10,137 nucleotides of DNA. Origin: Diplocarpon mali. Lineage: Eukaryota > Ascomycota > Leotiomycetes > Helotiales > Drepanopezizaceae. The stretch is from the NCBI GenBank assembly GCA_024741835.1, contig JAENRP010000535.1, positions 10,007-20,143 on the forward strand, in the 5' to 3' direction. Below the pieces are notes generated by a model. The model ran no database searches and had not been told where the DNA came from. It saw only the letters and a program-made list of their open reading frames with translations. The position numbers and the translations under genes are program-made. Positions 1-6,666 of the stretch are shown here, piece by piece. Positions within the stretch are counted from its first letter, which is position 1. Each line of letters opens with the position of its first letter.

Positions 1-159
1 TTTTTATATTTTTAAATTTATTTGCTAACCTATTTCGCATCTGGCCTATTATCTTTTAAGTGATTATAATTATCTATACCGCTTTCCTAAGCCTTCAGCT
101 AAGCTTATAGGTTTTAAGGTAGTCCTAGCTTTATAGGGTTAGCCTAATAAAAGTCGCGA

Positions 160-297
160 ATCTTATATAAGGATCTTATAAAATTTAAGGCGTAATACTA
201 ACTTAAATTAAAGTTATAACTAGTCCATTTGACCTAATACTCTAATTTTCTTTAAGATAAGCGTACTCTTAATATCTTAAATACTTTATACTCTTCT
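160..297 (-). pseudogene. Chromodomain at the C-terminus of element A integrase
   Basis: In the pol register, the end of the polyprotein reads E-E-Y-K-V-F-K-I-L-R-V-R-L, then R-K-L-E-Y, a stop, V-K-W-T-S-Y, then Y-Y-A-L-N-F. This corresponds to the chromodomain pattern of fungal chromoviruses (E-E-I-L, then L-Y/E-Y-x-V-K-W-x-G-Y, then W/Y...A/P-x-N-F). Of the aromatic cage positions, Trp of V-K-W and the following Tyr are visible; the Gly of the usual W-x-G-Y is Ser (AGT). In this family the domain binds methylated histone H3 and steers integration toward heterochromatin. A tail with N-P-I-K-L-G, equivalent to the family's N-P-x-K-P-G, follows near 130. It was recognised from the pattern only, and the stop and Gly loss show decay. 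Confidence 0.85.
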
Positions 298-729
298 TAC
301 TTAGCGATCTTTTCTATAGTAGGCCAGGGTTATTCCTAACCTAATAAAGGGTTCTGCAGATCTTTAAATAGTAGCTTTAGTGCGAAGATATTATATATTA
401 TAGAACCTATAGGTAGCTTAATCTAATATAAATTGCCTACCTTTTTAAAAACCTTAAAAGGACTATCCTATTAATTGGTTAGTTTCCTATTAAAGTGGTA
501 GTTCTTAAGATTTCTTATCAAAAGGTAGACTATATCTCTAAGTTTCTAATCAATCTCCCTTTAGTATTAATTTATAGACTTACGCATTTTCTCTTAAGCG
601 CGTTCTATATTGCCTTTTGCTACTTCTTAAGCTAAGTGCATCCTTTCTACTACTAGCCTAGCCTCTGCTTAATTCAATCTCTCTTATAGGCTGGACGGTT
701 TTAAAAAGATCTAGTCCCAACTTATCTAA

Positions 730-1490
730 GGTATAACTCTATACTTAAGCTAATATAAGGTTATACTAATCGAAGCATAAAGGAGAATCGATTGCGTATA
801 ATCTATTAATAGAATTAGTTTACTCTAATTATCTTAATAGTAATTAATAAAAGGCTATAGCCTTAAATTAATATACTTATTCATAATCTCCGTTTAGCTA
901 TCAGTCTCCTTATAGTATACTATAGAGAGTTTAATCTTAATACTAATAATACAGTAGAACTCTCTTTAAAATGAGGAGACGAACTAAGGGCCTTAGTCTA
1001 AGGTAATTATCTTTAAGGTATGGCCGAATTGATATATCTATTAAATGAACAATTGGGCAGTTCCTTAAGTGTTAATATCTTTTTAATAAAGGATTGTAAT
1101 AGCGCTCTTACTAAGTCGGTTTATAAAAACTAGGATTCGATTAAAACTGTGCTTATTAGGAGGGAAATCCTTAAAATCTATATACAAGTGCTATATAAGA
1201 TAGTTAGGAATAGGGAGAGGCTATAAAAGGCCTTATTATTTAATTATCTTCGAATGCGAGAATTAATAAGGTCTGCAGTTTATAACGAATCTTTTATAGT
1301 CTAAACCTATCTTAACCTAATAGTACTTAAGAGCGAGTAGCTAATAGGTCTTTAAGCTACTAGAGTGCGCGCTTAAAGGTTAGTTATAAGCTTCTTAAAT
1401 TAAATAAGTGCATAAGGGAGTATTATAGCATATGCAAAGACGCTCCTTAAAGCAAAGCAATCTGTCTTTTAAAGAGTAGTTTTTAAAGAG
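730..1490 (-). pseudogene. Integrase of element A (zinc-binding domain plus DDE core; D,D,E retained)
   Basis: The integrase inserts element DNA into the genome. N-terminal part: remnants of the HHCC zinc-binding module, with P-L-S-A-H at about 1380-1366 and F-V-I-N-C-R at about 1290-1270. A linker follows containing G-L-L-stop-P-L-P-I-P-N, equal to the family's L-L-Q-P-L-P-I-P block. The catalytic core keeps all three acidic residues: Asp in Y-I-D-F (1176-1178), Asp in T-L-D (996-998), and Glu in T-E-I-M-N-K-Y (888-890). The first two are 60 codons apart and the last two enclose exactly 35 residues, the classical D-X35-E spacing. The core also reads F-V-S-S-F and K-L-S-I-V-Y-Y-K-E-T-D near the family's S-T-A-Y-H-P-Q-T-D. 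Premature stops make it non-functional despite the intact triad. Confidence 0.93.
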
Positions 1491-1742
1491 GTTGGTATAA
1501 ATCTCTTAAAAGGATTTGCAGTTATCTTAATAAAGCTTCTCGATTAAATTAAAGGAATCTTTAAGTCGATTTAGGGTCGAATCGGAAGTATTAGTTAATA
1601 TTAAGGCTAAGGTGCCTTTAGTAGATTCGGCGAGAAATTTATCAACTAGTTTAGTATTAATTCAAGGGTCCAATTAGGCTAGGGAAATTAGAACTTAGGA
1701 TCAGCTATTTAGCTTCGCTTATTTATAAACCGGTATATCCTA

Positions 1743-2205
1743 CTCTTAATAGCTAAGAATATCAGCCTTTTAATTATCCTTACCTAAAGTATATACGATT
1801 TGAAAATTGAAGTCAGATAGGAATTCCATCTATTAGTACTATTTTGCGGTCAAAACCTTAATAGTTATAAAGTACTTAAGGGAGCGGTAATTTAAGTAAA
1901 TATCAACTTGCTCCTTAAGTGATATAAGCTTAGGTCTCTATTTATAGTAGGATTCTATAATAGTAAAGAGTTCCTTATTATATATTTCCCAATTAGGTTT
2001 ATAACCTAAGAGTATATGCGAATAGAAGCTGATAAGGTACTATTGCTTATTAGAGTATTACTAAGAAAGTACTCTAGCGATAATGCTATTAGAAGTATCA
2101 GTTTCCAGCTTTATAAGTAAGTTAGGGTTAAAATGGTAAATTCGCTAAATCGAGAGTAGCTACTTATAAAGCTCTTTAAAAGCGATTCGGCACTCTTCTG
2201 TCTAA
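1743..2205 (-). pseudogene. RNase H domain of element A
   Basis: Following RT in the same register is a block reading T-E-E-C-R-I-A-F-K-E-L, then L-I-K-L-E-T-D-T-S-N, then W-E-I-Y-N-K-E-L-F-T-I-I-E and Y-R-S-L-K-Y-F, ending with F-N-F-Q-I-V-Y-T-L-G-K-D-N near 1770. These are the standard Ty3/gypsy RNase H motifs, which degrade the RNA strand of the RNA/DNA hybrid. The first catalytic Asp survives (GAT at 2097-2099, in E-T-D), as does the Glu of the K-E-L block. Stops interrupt the domain at several places, including the codon after G-K-D-N, where the family usually has Ala, Gln or a similar residue before K-A-D. Edges are approximate. Confidence 0.87.
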
Positions 2206-2329
2206 TTCTAAAGTACTATTAGTTAGGTTAAAATAGAAAGGGGTTTAGCAATTAGCCTAAAGTTGCAAATAAATTATTAGTAGAACTTATAAAATCCTAA
2301 GTAGGACTTTACTTTAATAATAGTTTTTA

Positions 2330-3020
2330 AGTACTTCTAATTGCGTAGTAGTTCGACCTTTTCAAAGTCCGGTTCGATCCTAGTTATTATTAGAATATAT
2401 TTAAGATATTAAGTTTAAGTAATATAGAACTCGCACTTCTTAATATCTATTTAAAGGCCTGCCTCCAAAAGTCGTTTCAATACCTTTTCAATATATTCCT
2501 AATGCTCTTTAATATTTTTAAAGTAAATTAAAATATTATTTAAATATACTATATAAAAATTATTTAAGTAATTTAAAAGAATATTATTTATATATTGCTA
2601 GTAAGTACTAGGTCTATTATAAAGGCTAAAAGGGAGAATCTTGCATTTATAGGATCTGTACCTTATTCGAAAGGTAGTATATTCCTTAGATTTAGGGTCT
2701 ATTTGTATTTGATTAAAAGCGGCTCAAATATTCAGTTTTGTAAAAATCTTGGCTTTAGATACTTGCCTTAAAAGCTCGTCTATCCTTAGAATTAGGTAAG
2801 CGTCCTTCTGAGTTAGTGCGTTTAGCTTCCGGTAGTCTATATAAAATCAGAAGCTACTATCGGCCTTTTTTACAAATAGCACTAGCGAAGCAAAGGGGCT
2901 AGTACTTGTTTTAATAAAGCCTTTATCTAAATTCTTAAGTAAGTACTCCTTTATAACCTTAAGCTCTTTAGTAGATTAATAGTAGAGGGGCGAATAGGCA
3001 TTAGGCAAGGGCCCTTCTAG
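2330..3020 (-). pseudogene. Reverse transcriptase domain of element A (all three catalytic Asp lost)
   Basis: The domain starts after a recognisable entry motif (IQLEGPLPNAYSPLYY, then a stop, near 3030-2955) and includes F-V-K-K-A-D-S, D-Y-R-K-L-N-A-L-T, F-T-K-L-N-I and A-A-F-N-Q-I-Q, all canonical Ty3/gypsy RT blocks. The first catalytic Asp (expected in the F-T-K-L-D block) is AAT, Asn, at 2730-2732. The Y-L-D-D box reads Y-L-N-N at 2535-2546, so both of its Asp are Asn too. An Arg codon just after the first site has become TGA. Downstream, I-D-I-K-K-C-E-F and S-Y-L-G-F-Y-K-F-Y complete the thumb and connection region. Polymerase activity is impossible in this copy. Identification is very secure from motif order and spacing. 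Confidence 0.93.
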
Positions 3021-3619
3021 CTGTATCTTATGATTATAATACTAATAGGGAGGGAGGGTATCTATATCCCTTTTTAAAAAAGCTTATCTTAAAGATTAGT
3101 ACTATTTTAGGAGTCGATTGTTAATTAGCTTTTCGATATTAGGATTCTTAGGCTTATATCTTTCCTTTAAAATCCTATCCACTTTATAAATACTGATTTA
3201 AAAGAACTCTATCTCCTTACGCTTTATATTATAATAAAAGGCGTTAGTACTGATTTCGCAAATAGGAACTGCAGCTTTAGGACATTTGCAAATAGGGTTA
3301 GATTATAGTCGATTTATATTAGACTGTTTTCCTAGATCTGGCTTAATCATAGGCAAAGGCGCTGGCTTAGTAATAGCAATAGGGATCTTATGCCTAGTTA
3401 AAGCTATTAAATTAACGTAGGACTATCTTCTATTAATCTATTGAGCTTTATCTATAGCCATTTCTTATTCTCTATAATTAATATTAGCTTAATAATCAGA
3501 TTAGATCTAAAGTCCTTTAAAAGGGGGAAGACAAATGACAATTTCCTTTGCGAATTAGGGAGATAGGGGGTAATATAAAGGCCATACGAATCGGTTTTCC
3601 TTTAGGTCAAATTTAAGTC

Positions 3620-3995
3620 AGAATCGGTATATCTATTTAACTTTAATAATAGCGTCGCGCTAGCCTAAGTTGAGAATAACCTAAGGGCAGTTATAAATAC
3701 GCCTTTTATCAATTGTTAAGTAAAAGCGCATATAGTATATAACTTATATGCAAATGGTATTTTAAAATCTATAGATAGGAATAAGGGCTAGAAGAGGAAG
3801 AATTTTAAAGCCAATCGCTTTTAAAAGATATATAGAAAGGGAACGATTTAAAAATAGGTAACTAAAGGCTTTAGTATTTGCTAAAGTTAATAATAATACT
3901 CTAAGTCTATTTATACTAATAGTATAAAAGGTTAGGAATTGCTTCCTTTTTATTAAAGAGTTAAGATCTAGCTTTAATAAGTTGCACTTTTGCAA
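3620..3995 (-). pseudogene. Retropepsin-type protease domain of element A (active site lost)
   Basis: Within pol, the stretch open from 3995 to 3762 (77 codons, starting at a TTG that is not a real start) contains hydrophobic residues, then L-A-N-T-K-A, then S-Y-L-F-L-N. This matches the surroundings of the aspartic protease D-T/S-G-A site in Ty3/gypsy elements. The catalytic Asp and Gly codons at 3870-3878 read AAT ACT AAA, i.e. N-T-K, so the enzyme would be inactive. The domain should cleave Gag and Pol in the virus-like particle. Sequence downstream of 3762 continues in the same register but with stops. The identical N-T-K occurs in element B. Domain assignment rests on position between zinc knuckle and RT and on the local motif; the domain edges are approximate. 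Confidence 0.75.
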
Positions 3996-3999
3996 GCTT

Positions 4000-5642
4000 A
4001 AGTAGGAGTCTTTTCCTAAGTCTTTTTATTTTCCTAATCTTCTTCTATTTCGACCCTATTCTTAATTAAGTTTAGAATCGGATCAGATTCCTTTATATCT
4101 TCTAAGGCATTAATCTTACCTATAGAAGGGCACTCGGTCTTATAATAACTAGTTTTGCTATAAGTTTAGTAGGTAGCTTGCTTAAGGGGTAAAGTAGGTA
4201 AATTAGTCTTAGCTAGCATATCTTAGCAAAAAGGGGTAGTTAGCTTTAAGGCTAGTTGCTTAGAAACTCAAGTAGTACTTCTAGCGCTTAGACTGTAAGT
4301 AATCTTATTAAAGAGCGAATCAGATATCTTTTAATATAATACTAAGGTCGCTTTACTTTTAGCTAAAGGGTTAAGAAGTTGATTGCTTTAGCGTTTGGCA
4401 TTAAAGGTATTTAATTAATTAACTATAATAGTATAGTCCTTCCCTTAAGAGGCCTTAGCTAAAGCGTAAGTAGCTTTAAGCTAAGGGATAATCTTATTCT
4501 ATATAAAGAAGAACCACTTAGATCTTAAGACCTTTTTCTAGATCGCAGCAGATTGGAATTAAGCCTGAAATTAAGGGAAAGTTTCTTTAAAATAACCGGC
4601 TTCTCTTATATAAAGGTAATAGAAAGTGGATTGAAATAGGTCTACCTCTTAGCTAATTAAAAAGTAATTGCTTAGCAGTTTTACTATTTCTTAACAGTTT
4701 CGAAAGGGGTTAGTCTTTAAAAGGTACTAGGGTTTAAAGTACGTTCGGGCTTATCCTATGGTAGATCCTTAAATAAGGGCTTAGCAAGCTCGCTTATTCG
4801 AATATAGGTTAGTATTAACTTATAATCGGTCTTAAACTAAAGCTAACTATTGCTTATATATTAAAAAGGTCCTATTATTAAAAAGGGTGATCTTTTTAAT
4901 TAGCTGAATTTTTAGCTATTTCTTATCTATATCGACTTCTAAAGGAGGCTAAGTCTCGCTTTAGTAAGGGTAGGTGGATTCTCGCTTAATAGTTTAATAT
5001 ATACGCTAAGCCGTCTCTTAGCTTTAATAAGCTAGGGTCTTTAAGCTAGAGATAGCTTAAGCAATCCTACTAATCTTGCTTTACAATTATTAATTAGATT
5101 AATCTTAGTATTGCAAGGATTCCTTTAAACCTAAGACTATTTCTTATAAGACGTTCGGGTTTGAAAAGTCTTATTTATCTTAATTAGCTTAGCTAAAGCG
5201 TTATAGTCTCTTGCCTTTGGCAGTAGAAGAAGGTCTGGCCCTAAGGGCTAGGGTAAGGGTACTCCTTATAAAAGCTAGTTCCTTAAATAAACTAAGTATA
5301 TTCTATATTTGCTAGCTTCTAGCTAGTAGAAAATTCATTTTACCGATTTTAGTTTTAATAGAGATTCGGTTAATAAGGGGTTCTATAGAAAAAGGGTTCT
5401 AATAGCATAGTGCTTTCTTAACTTCTACTTATAGCACTTTTATAAAAGGAGTAGTTGAGAAAATCCGGCTAATAAAAGCGTTCCTCAATTATACTAGTTA
5501 ATAAGCTATACTTAAGCTTCCAGTTTGTCTAAGAGATCTTTAGGATCCTAACTCTATCGAAAGTCGAAATAATAATAAATCGATTTCTAAAAGGGGTAGG
5601 ATATTATTAAAAGCCGTCCCTAGCAGAGAAGAACTTCTTCAT
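4000..5642 (-). pseudogene. gag: Ty3/gypsy gag of element A, RIP-degraded; N-terminus unresolved
   Basis: Gag would form the capsid and bind element RNA. The C-terminal half is clear: from about 4680 down to about 4040 a single register, +1 relative to pol, runs through a capsid-like stretch (L-K-A-T-Y-A-L-A-K-A-S, with K-D-Y-T-I-I-V-N-stop-L-N near 4470-4420) and ends in a degraded CCHC zinc knuckle (4130-4171) and an acidic tail. The N-terminal half (about 4700-5642) is uncertain. An ATG at 5640-5642 opens a lysine/phenylalanine-rich start, but that frame equals the pol register rather than the zinc-knuckle register. Different frames look most open in different segments, so an indel or a short upstream frame is possible. 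About 550 codons would be somewhat long for gag of this family. Confidence 0.7.
4130..4171 (-). other. Degraded CCHC zinc knuckle of element A gag
   Basis: Fourteen codons in gag register read Y-stop-T-Y-S-K-T-S-Y-Y-K-T-E-C. The spacing is exactly C-X2-C-X4-H-X4-C if the first Cys (TGC/TGT) became Tyr (TAC), the second Cys became Tyr (TAT), His (CAT/CAC) became Tyr (TAT), and the two usual Gly became Ser (AGC, AGT). Only the last Cys (TGC, 4130-4132) remains. Each change is one G-to-A or C-to-T. The motif would bind the element's RNA for packaging. Confidence 0.82.
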
Positions 5643-5840
5643 TTAATATAATAATACAGAACCGCCGAAGTGCAAGATTAAGTATAGGAGCAAGAAGTAG
5701 TGCAAAAGGCGTATTCTATAGGTCTAATATAAAGGAAATGAAGAAGTTAAGGAGCCTTCCTTAAGGGAGAGCCCTTCTTCCTTATATATATAAGTAGCTT
5801 AAGGCTCTTTGTCTATTCATATGATATTATATAAGAATAT

Positions 5841-5851
5841 CCTTTTATACC
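5841..5851 (-). promoter_or_regulatory. TATA-like box upstream of element A gag
   Basis: The minus strand reads GGTATAAAAGG, about 200 bases before the candidate gag ATG (5640-5642). It is a better match to a TATA box than the one at 6540-6547. If it is the real promoter, transcription would start near 5815, which would require the LTR to extend left of 5810. The two readings conflict and cannot be settled without the other LTR. Confidence 0.3.
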
Positions 5852-5994
5852 TTTAGGGTCGATTTGAAAAAACCCTATATCGAATCGAGATTGTAAAACC
5901 TTAAAACGCCATACTCCTAGGTAATTGCACTAAGTGGAGGTGCAGCCGTTATAGGTATTTTAGGAACTATAGCCTAAGGGGTGGCAGGAAGGGG

Positions 5995-6012
5995 AGAGGG
6001 CGCGCTCCCTCT
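5995..6012. repeat. Short GC-rich hairpins in the LTR/leader of A
   Basis: AGAGGG and CCCTCT pair around a 6-base CGCGCT loop here, and a second stem GCCCTA/TAGGGC with a 1-base loop lies at 6163-6175. Both sit in the GC-rich part of the LTR, where RIP damage looks lighter. Confidence 0.45.
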
Positions 6013-6329
6013 TAGGGGTATTATTACATCGAACGTCTTAGGCGCGTCATCATCTTACTATCTGCTGCGCTAAGAAGCTTTAAGCTGTGTTCAGGTACGA
6101 CGACTTCGCTATAAGGCTATTAGCAAGAGTAAGGGAGCATAATCAGGAAGCGTATAGTAGTAGCCCTAGTAGGGCGCTCCTTAGAATTATTATTACTATT
6201 CTCCATTTTTTAAAGTGATTATTTAAAGAAGTATAAGGAAGGAAAGCTTTATAGGGAAAAACGCGTACTTTTATAGGCGCGCTGCCTTTATTAACTTTCC
6301 TTTATCACCTGATTTAGCTTCTATTCTAT

Positions 6330-6358
6330 AGAGGAAGCACCTAGAACGCGCTTCCTCT
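6330..6358. repeat. Perfect 9-bp inverted repeat (hairpin) in the LTR/leader of A
   Basis: AGAGGAAGC (6330-6338) and GCTTCCTCT (6350-6358) pair perfectly around an 11-base loop. In an LTR this could be an RNA stem in the R/U5 region or a 3'-end-forming structure. Only the structure itself is seen. Confidence 0.6.
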
Positions 6359-6484
6359 TTTATTTATTATAGCTTTATTAAGTAATTTTCATTATTCTAA
6401 AAGCTAAGAAGTATAATAAAGGAGTCTTATATACTAGATCTGGCGCTAGTTATAGCTAAGCCTAGCTAGGAGCTGCTTCTTACC

Positions 6485-6558
6485 TAAGGGGTATATTATG
6501 CTATAAGGAGCCTTAGGCACTAAGGCATCTAAGGACTGGCTTATATAATATACCCTTA
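6485..6558. repeat. Long imperfect hairpin with an internal perfect hairpin, inside the LTR of A
   Basis: TAAGGGGTATATTAT (6485-6499) pairs with ATAATATACCCTTA (6545-6558), one unpaired G apart. Between the arms lies a perfect inner stem GCCTTAG/CTAAGGC (6510-6516 and 6520-6526) with a 3-base loop. The outer arm overlaps the TATA-like box. This may be an RNA structure of the LTR or a tiny inverted-repeat insertion; no function can be assigned. Confidence 0.6.
6540..6547 (-). promoter_or_regulatory. TATA-like box in the LTR of element A
   Basis: On the minus strand this reads TATATAAG, about 120 bases inside the LTR's outer end, a sensible place for an LTR promoter that drives gag and pol leftward. 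TATA-like strings are common by chance in AT-rich, RIP-affected DNA, so this is weak. Confidence 0.3.
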
Positions 6559-6666
6559 AAGTGGCTATAGAGCACTTCTATAAAGGGAGCTCAGATATAC
6601 AGTTAGAGTAGAATTTTACAAGCTTTTGCCACTACTAAGAATCCACCTCTAAATACAGCACGACAA

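Larger units (their letters stand above)
18..4027 (-). pseudogene. pol: Ty3/gypsy pol polyprotein (PR-RT-RNase H-integrase-chromodomain), RIP-inactivated
   Basis: The polyprotein would process itself, copy element RNA to DNA and integrate it. Translating the minus strand in one fixed register from about 4027 to about 20 gives, in order: protease (active-site triplet at 3870-3878), the RT block (about 3020-2330), RNase H (about 2200-1745), a zinc-binding and DDE integrase (about 1470-730), a linker, and a chromodomain (about 295-178). All domains lie in the same frame over some 1,330 codons, so I infer no net frameshift, only substitutions. In-frame stops sit where the family has Gln, Arg or Trp (CAA/CAG, CGA and TGG turned to TAA, TAG or TGA). 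The natural stop may be the TAG at 30-32 or the TAA at 18-20. The register is shifted by -1 relative to gag, a common arrangement for gag-pol expression by frameshifting. No true N-terminus is visible. Confidence 0.92.
3222..4618. repeat. Direct repeat, copy in element A (pairs with 6667-8063)
   Basis: These 1397 bases align without any gap to 6667-8063 at a constant offset of 3445. They cover the gag C-terminus, the protease and the protease-RT linker. In the first 79 aligned bases I count 7 differences, all transitions. This is a family relationship between two elements, not a tandem duplication: each copy is bounded by element structure. Confidence 0.95.
1..6665 (-). mobile_element. Ty3/gypsy chromovirus retrotransposon (element A), RIP-degraded, 3' end beyond the window
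   Basis: A long terminal repeat retrotransposon read right to left: LTR and leader (about 5640-6665), gag (about 4000-5642), then one pol reading register covering protease, reverse transcriptase, RNase H, integrase and a C-terminal chromodomain, ending near position 20. PR-RT-RH-IN order is diagnostic of Ty3/gypsy, and the terminal chromodomain places it among chromoviruses. The 5' edge is set at 6665 because the complementary strand there begins TGTCGTGCTG, an LTR-like TG terminus, and because the next base (6666) resumes sequence homologous to this element's own pol (element B). The 3' LTR is not in the window. The element is dead: stops occur every few dozen codons and catalytic residues are lost, almost all explicable as C-to-T or G-to-A changes. 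Family assignment is secure; the exact ends are inferred. Confidence 0.93.
5810..6665 (-). repeat. 5' LTR (and possibly leader) of element A
   Basis: The outer end is well supported: the complementary strand from 6665 begins TGTCGTGCTG, and position 6666 is where the interrupted copy B resumes. The inner end is uncertain. TGTCTATTC at 5810 would make the LTR 856 bases with TGTC/GACA inverted tips, but I see no convincing tRNA primer-binding site next to it. The stretch holds no coding region and is less depleted in CpA/TpG and richer in GC (notably 5930-6180 and 6270-6360) than the genes, with several hairpins. The second LTR needed to prove the boundaries is outside the window. Confidence 0.5.

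Noticed and set aside
888..1178. Domesticated (functional) integrase, suggested by the intact D-D-E triad
   Set aside because: Several in-frame stops flank and interrupt the core, and the surrounding mutations have the same RIP pattern as the rest of pol, so there is no sign of selection to keep it.
3762..3995. 77-codon open frames at 3762-3995 and 7207-7440 as a conserved small-protein gene pair
   Set aside because: They are in the pol register, begin with TTG, and correspond to the protease domain between zinc knuckle and RT. Their similarity comes from belonging to two copies of one retrotransposon.
6485..6558. A tRNA or other structured RNA gene
   Set aside because: The nested stems do not form the acceptor, D, anticodon and T arms of a tRNA and there are no A/B-box-like sequences. 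An LTR hairpin explains it better.
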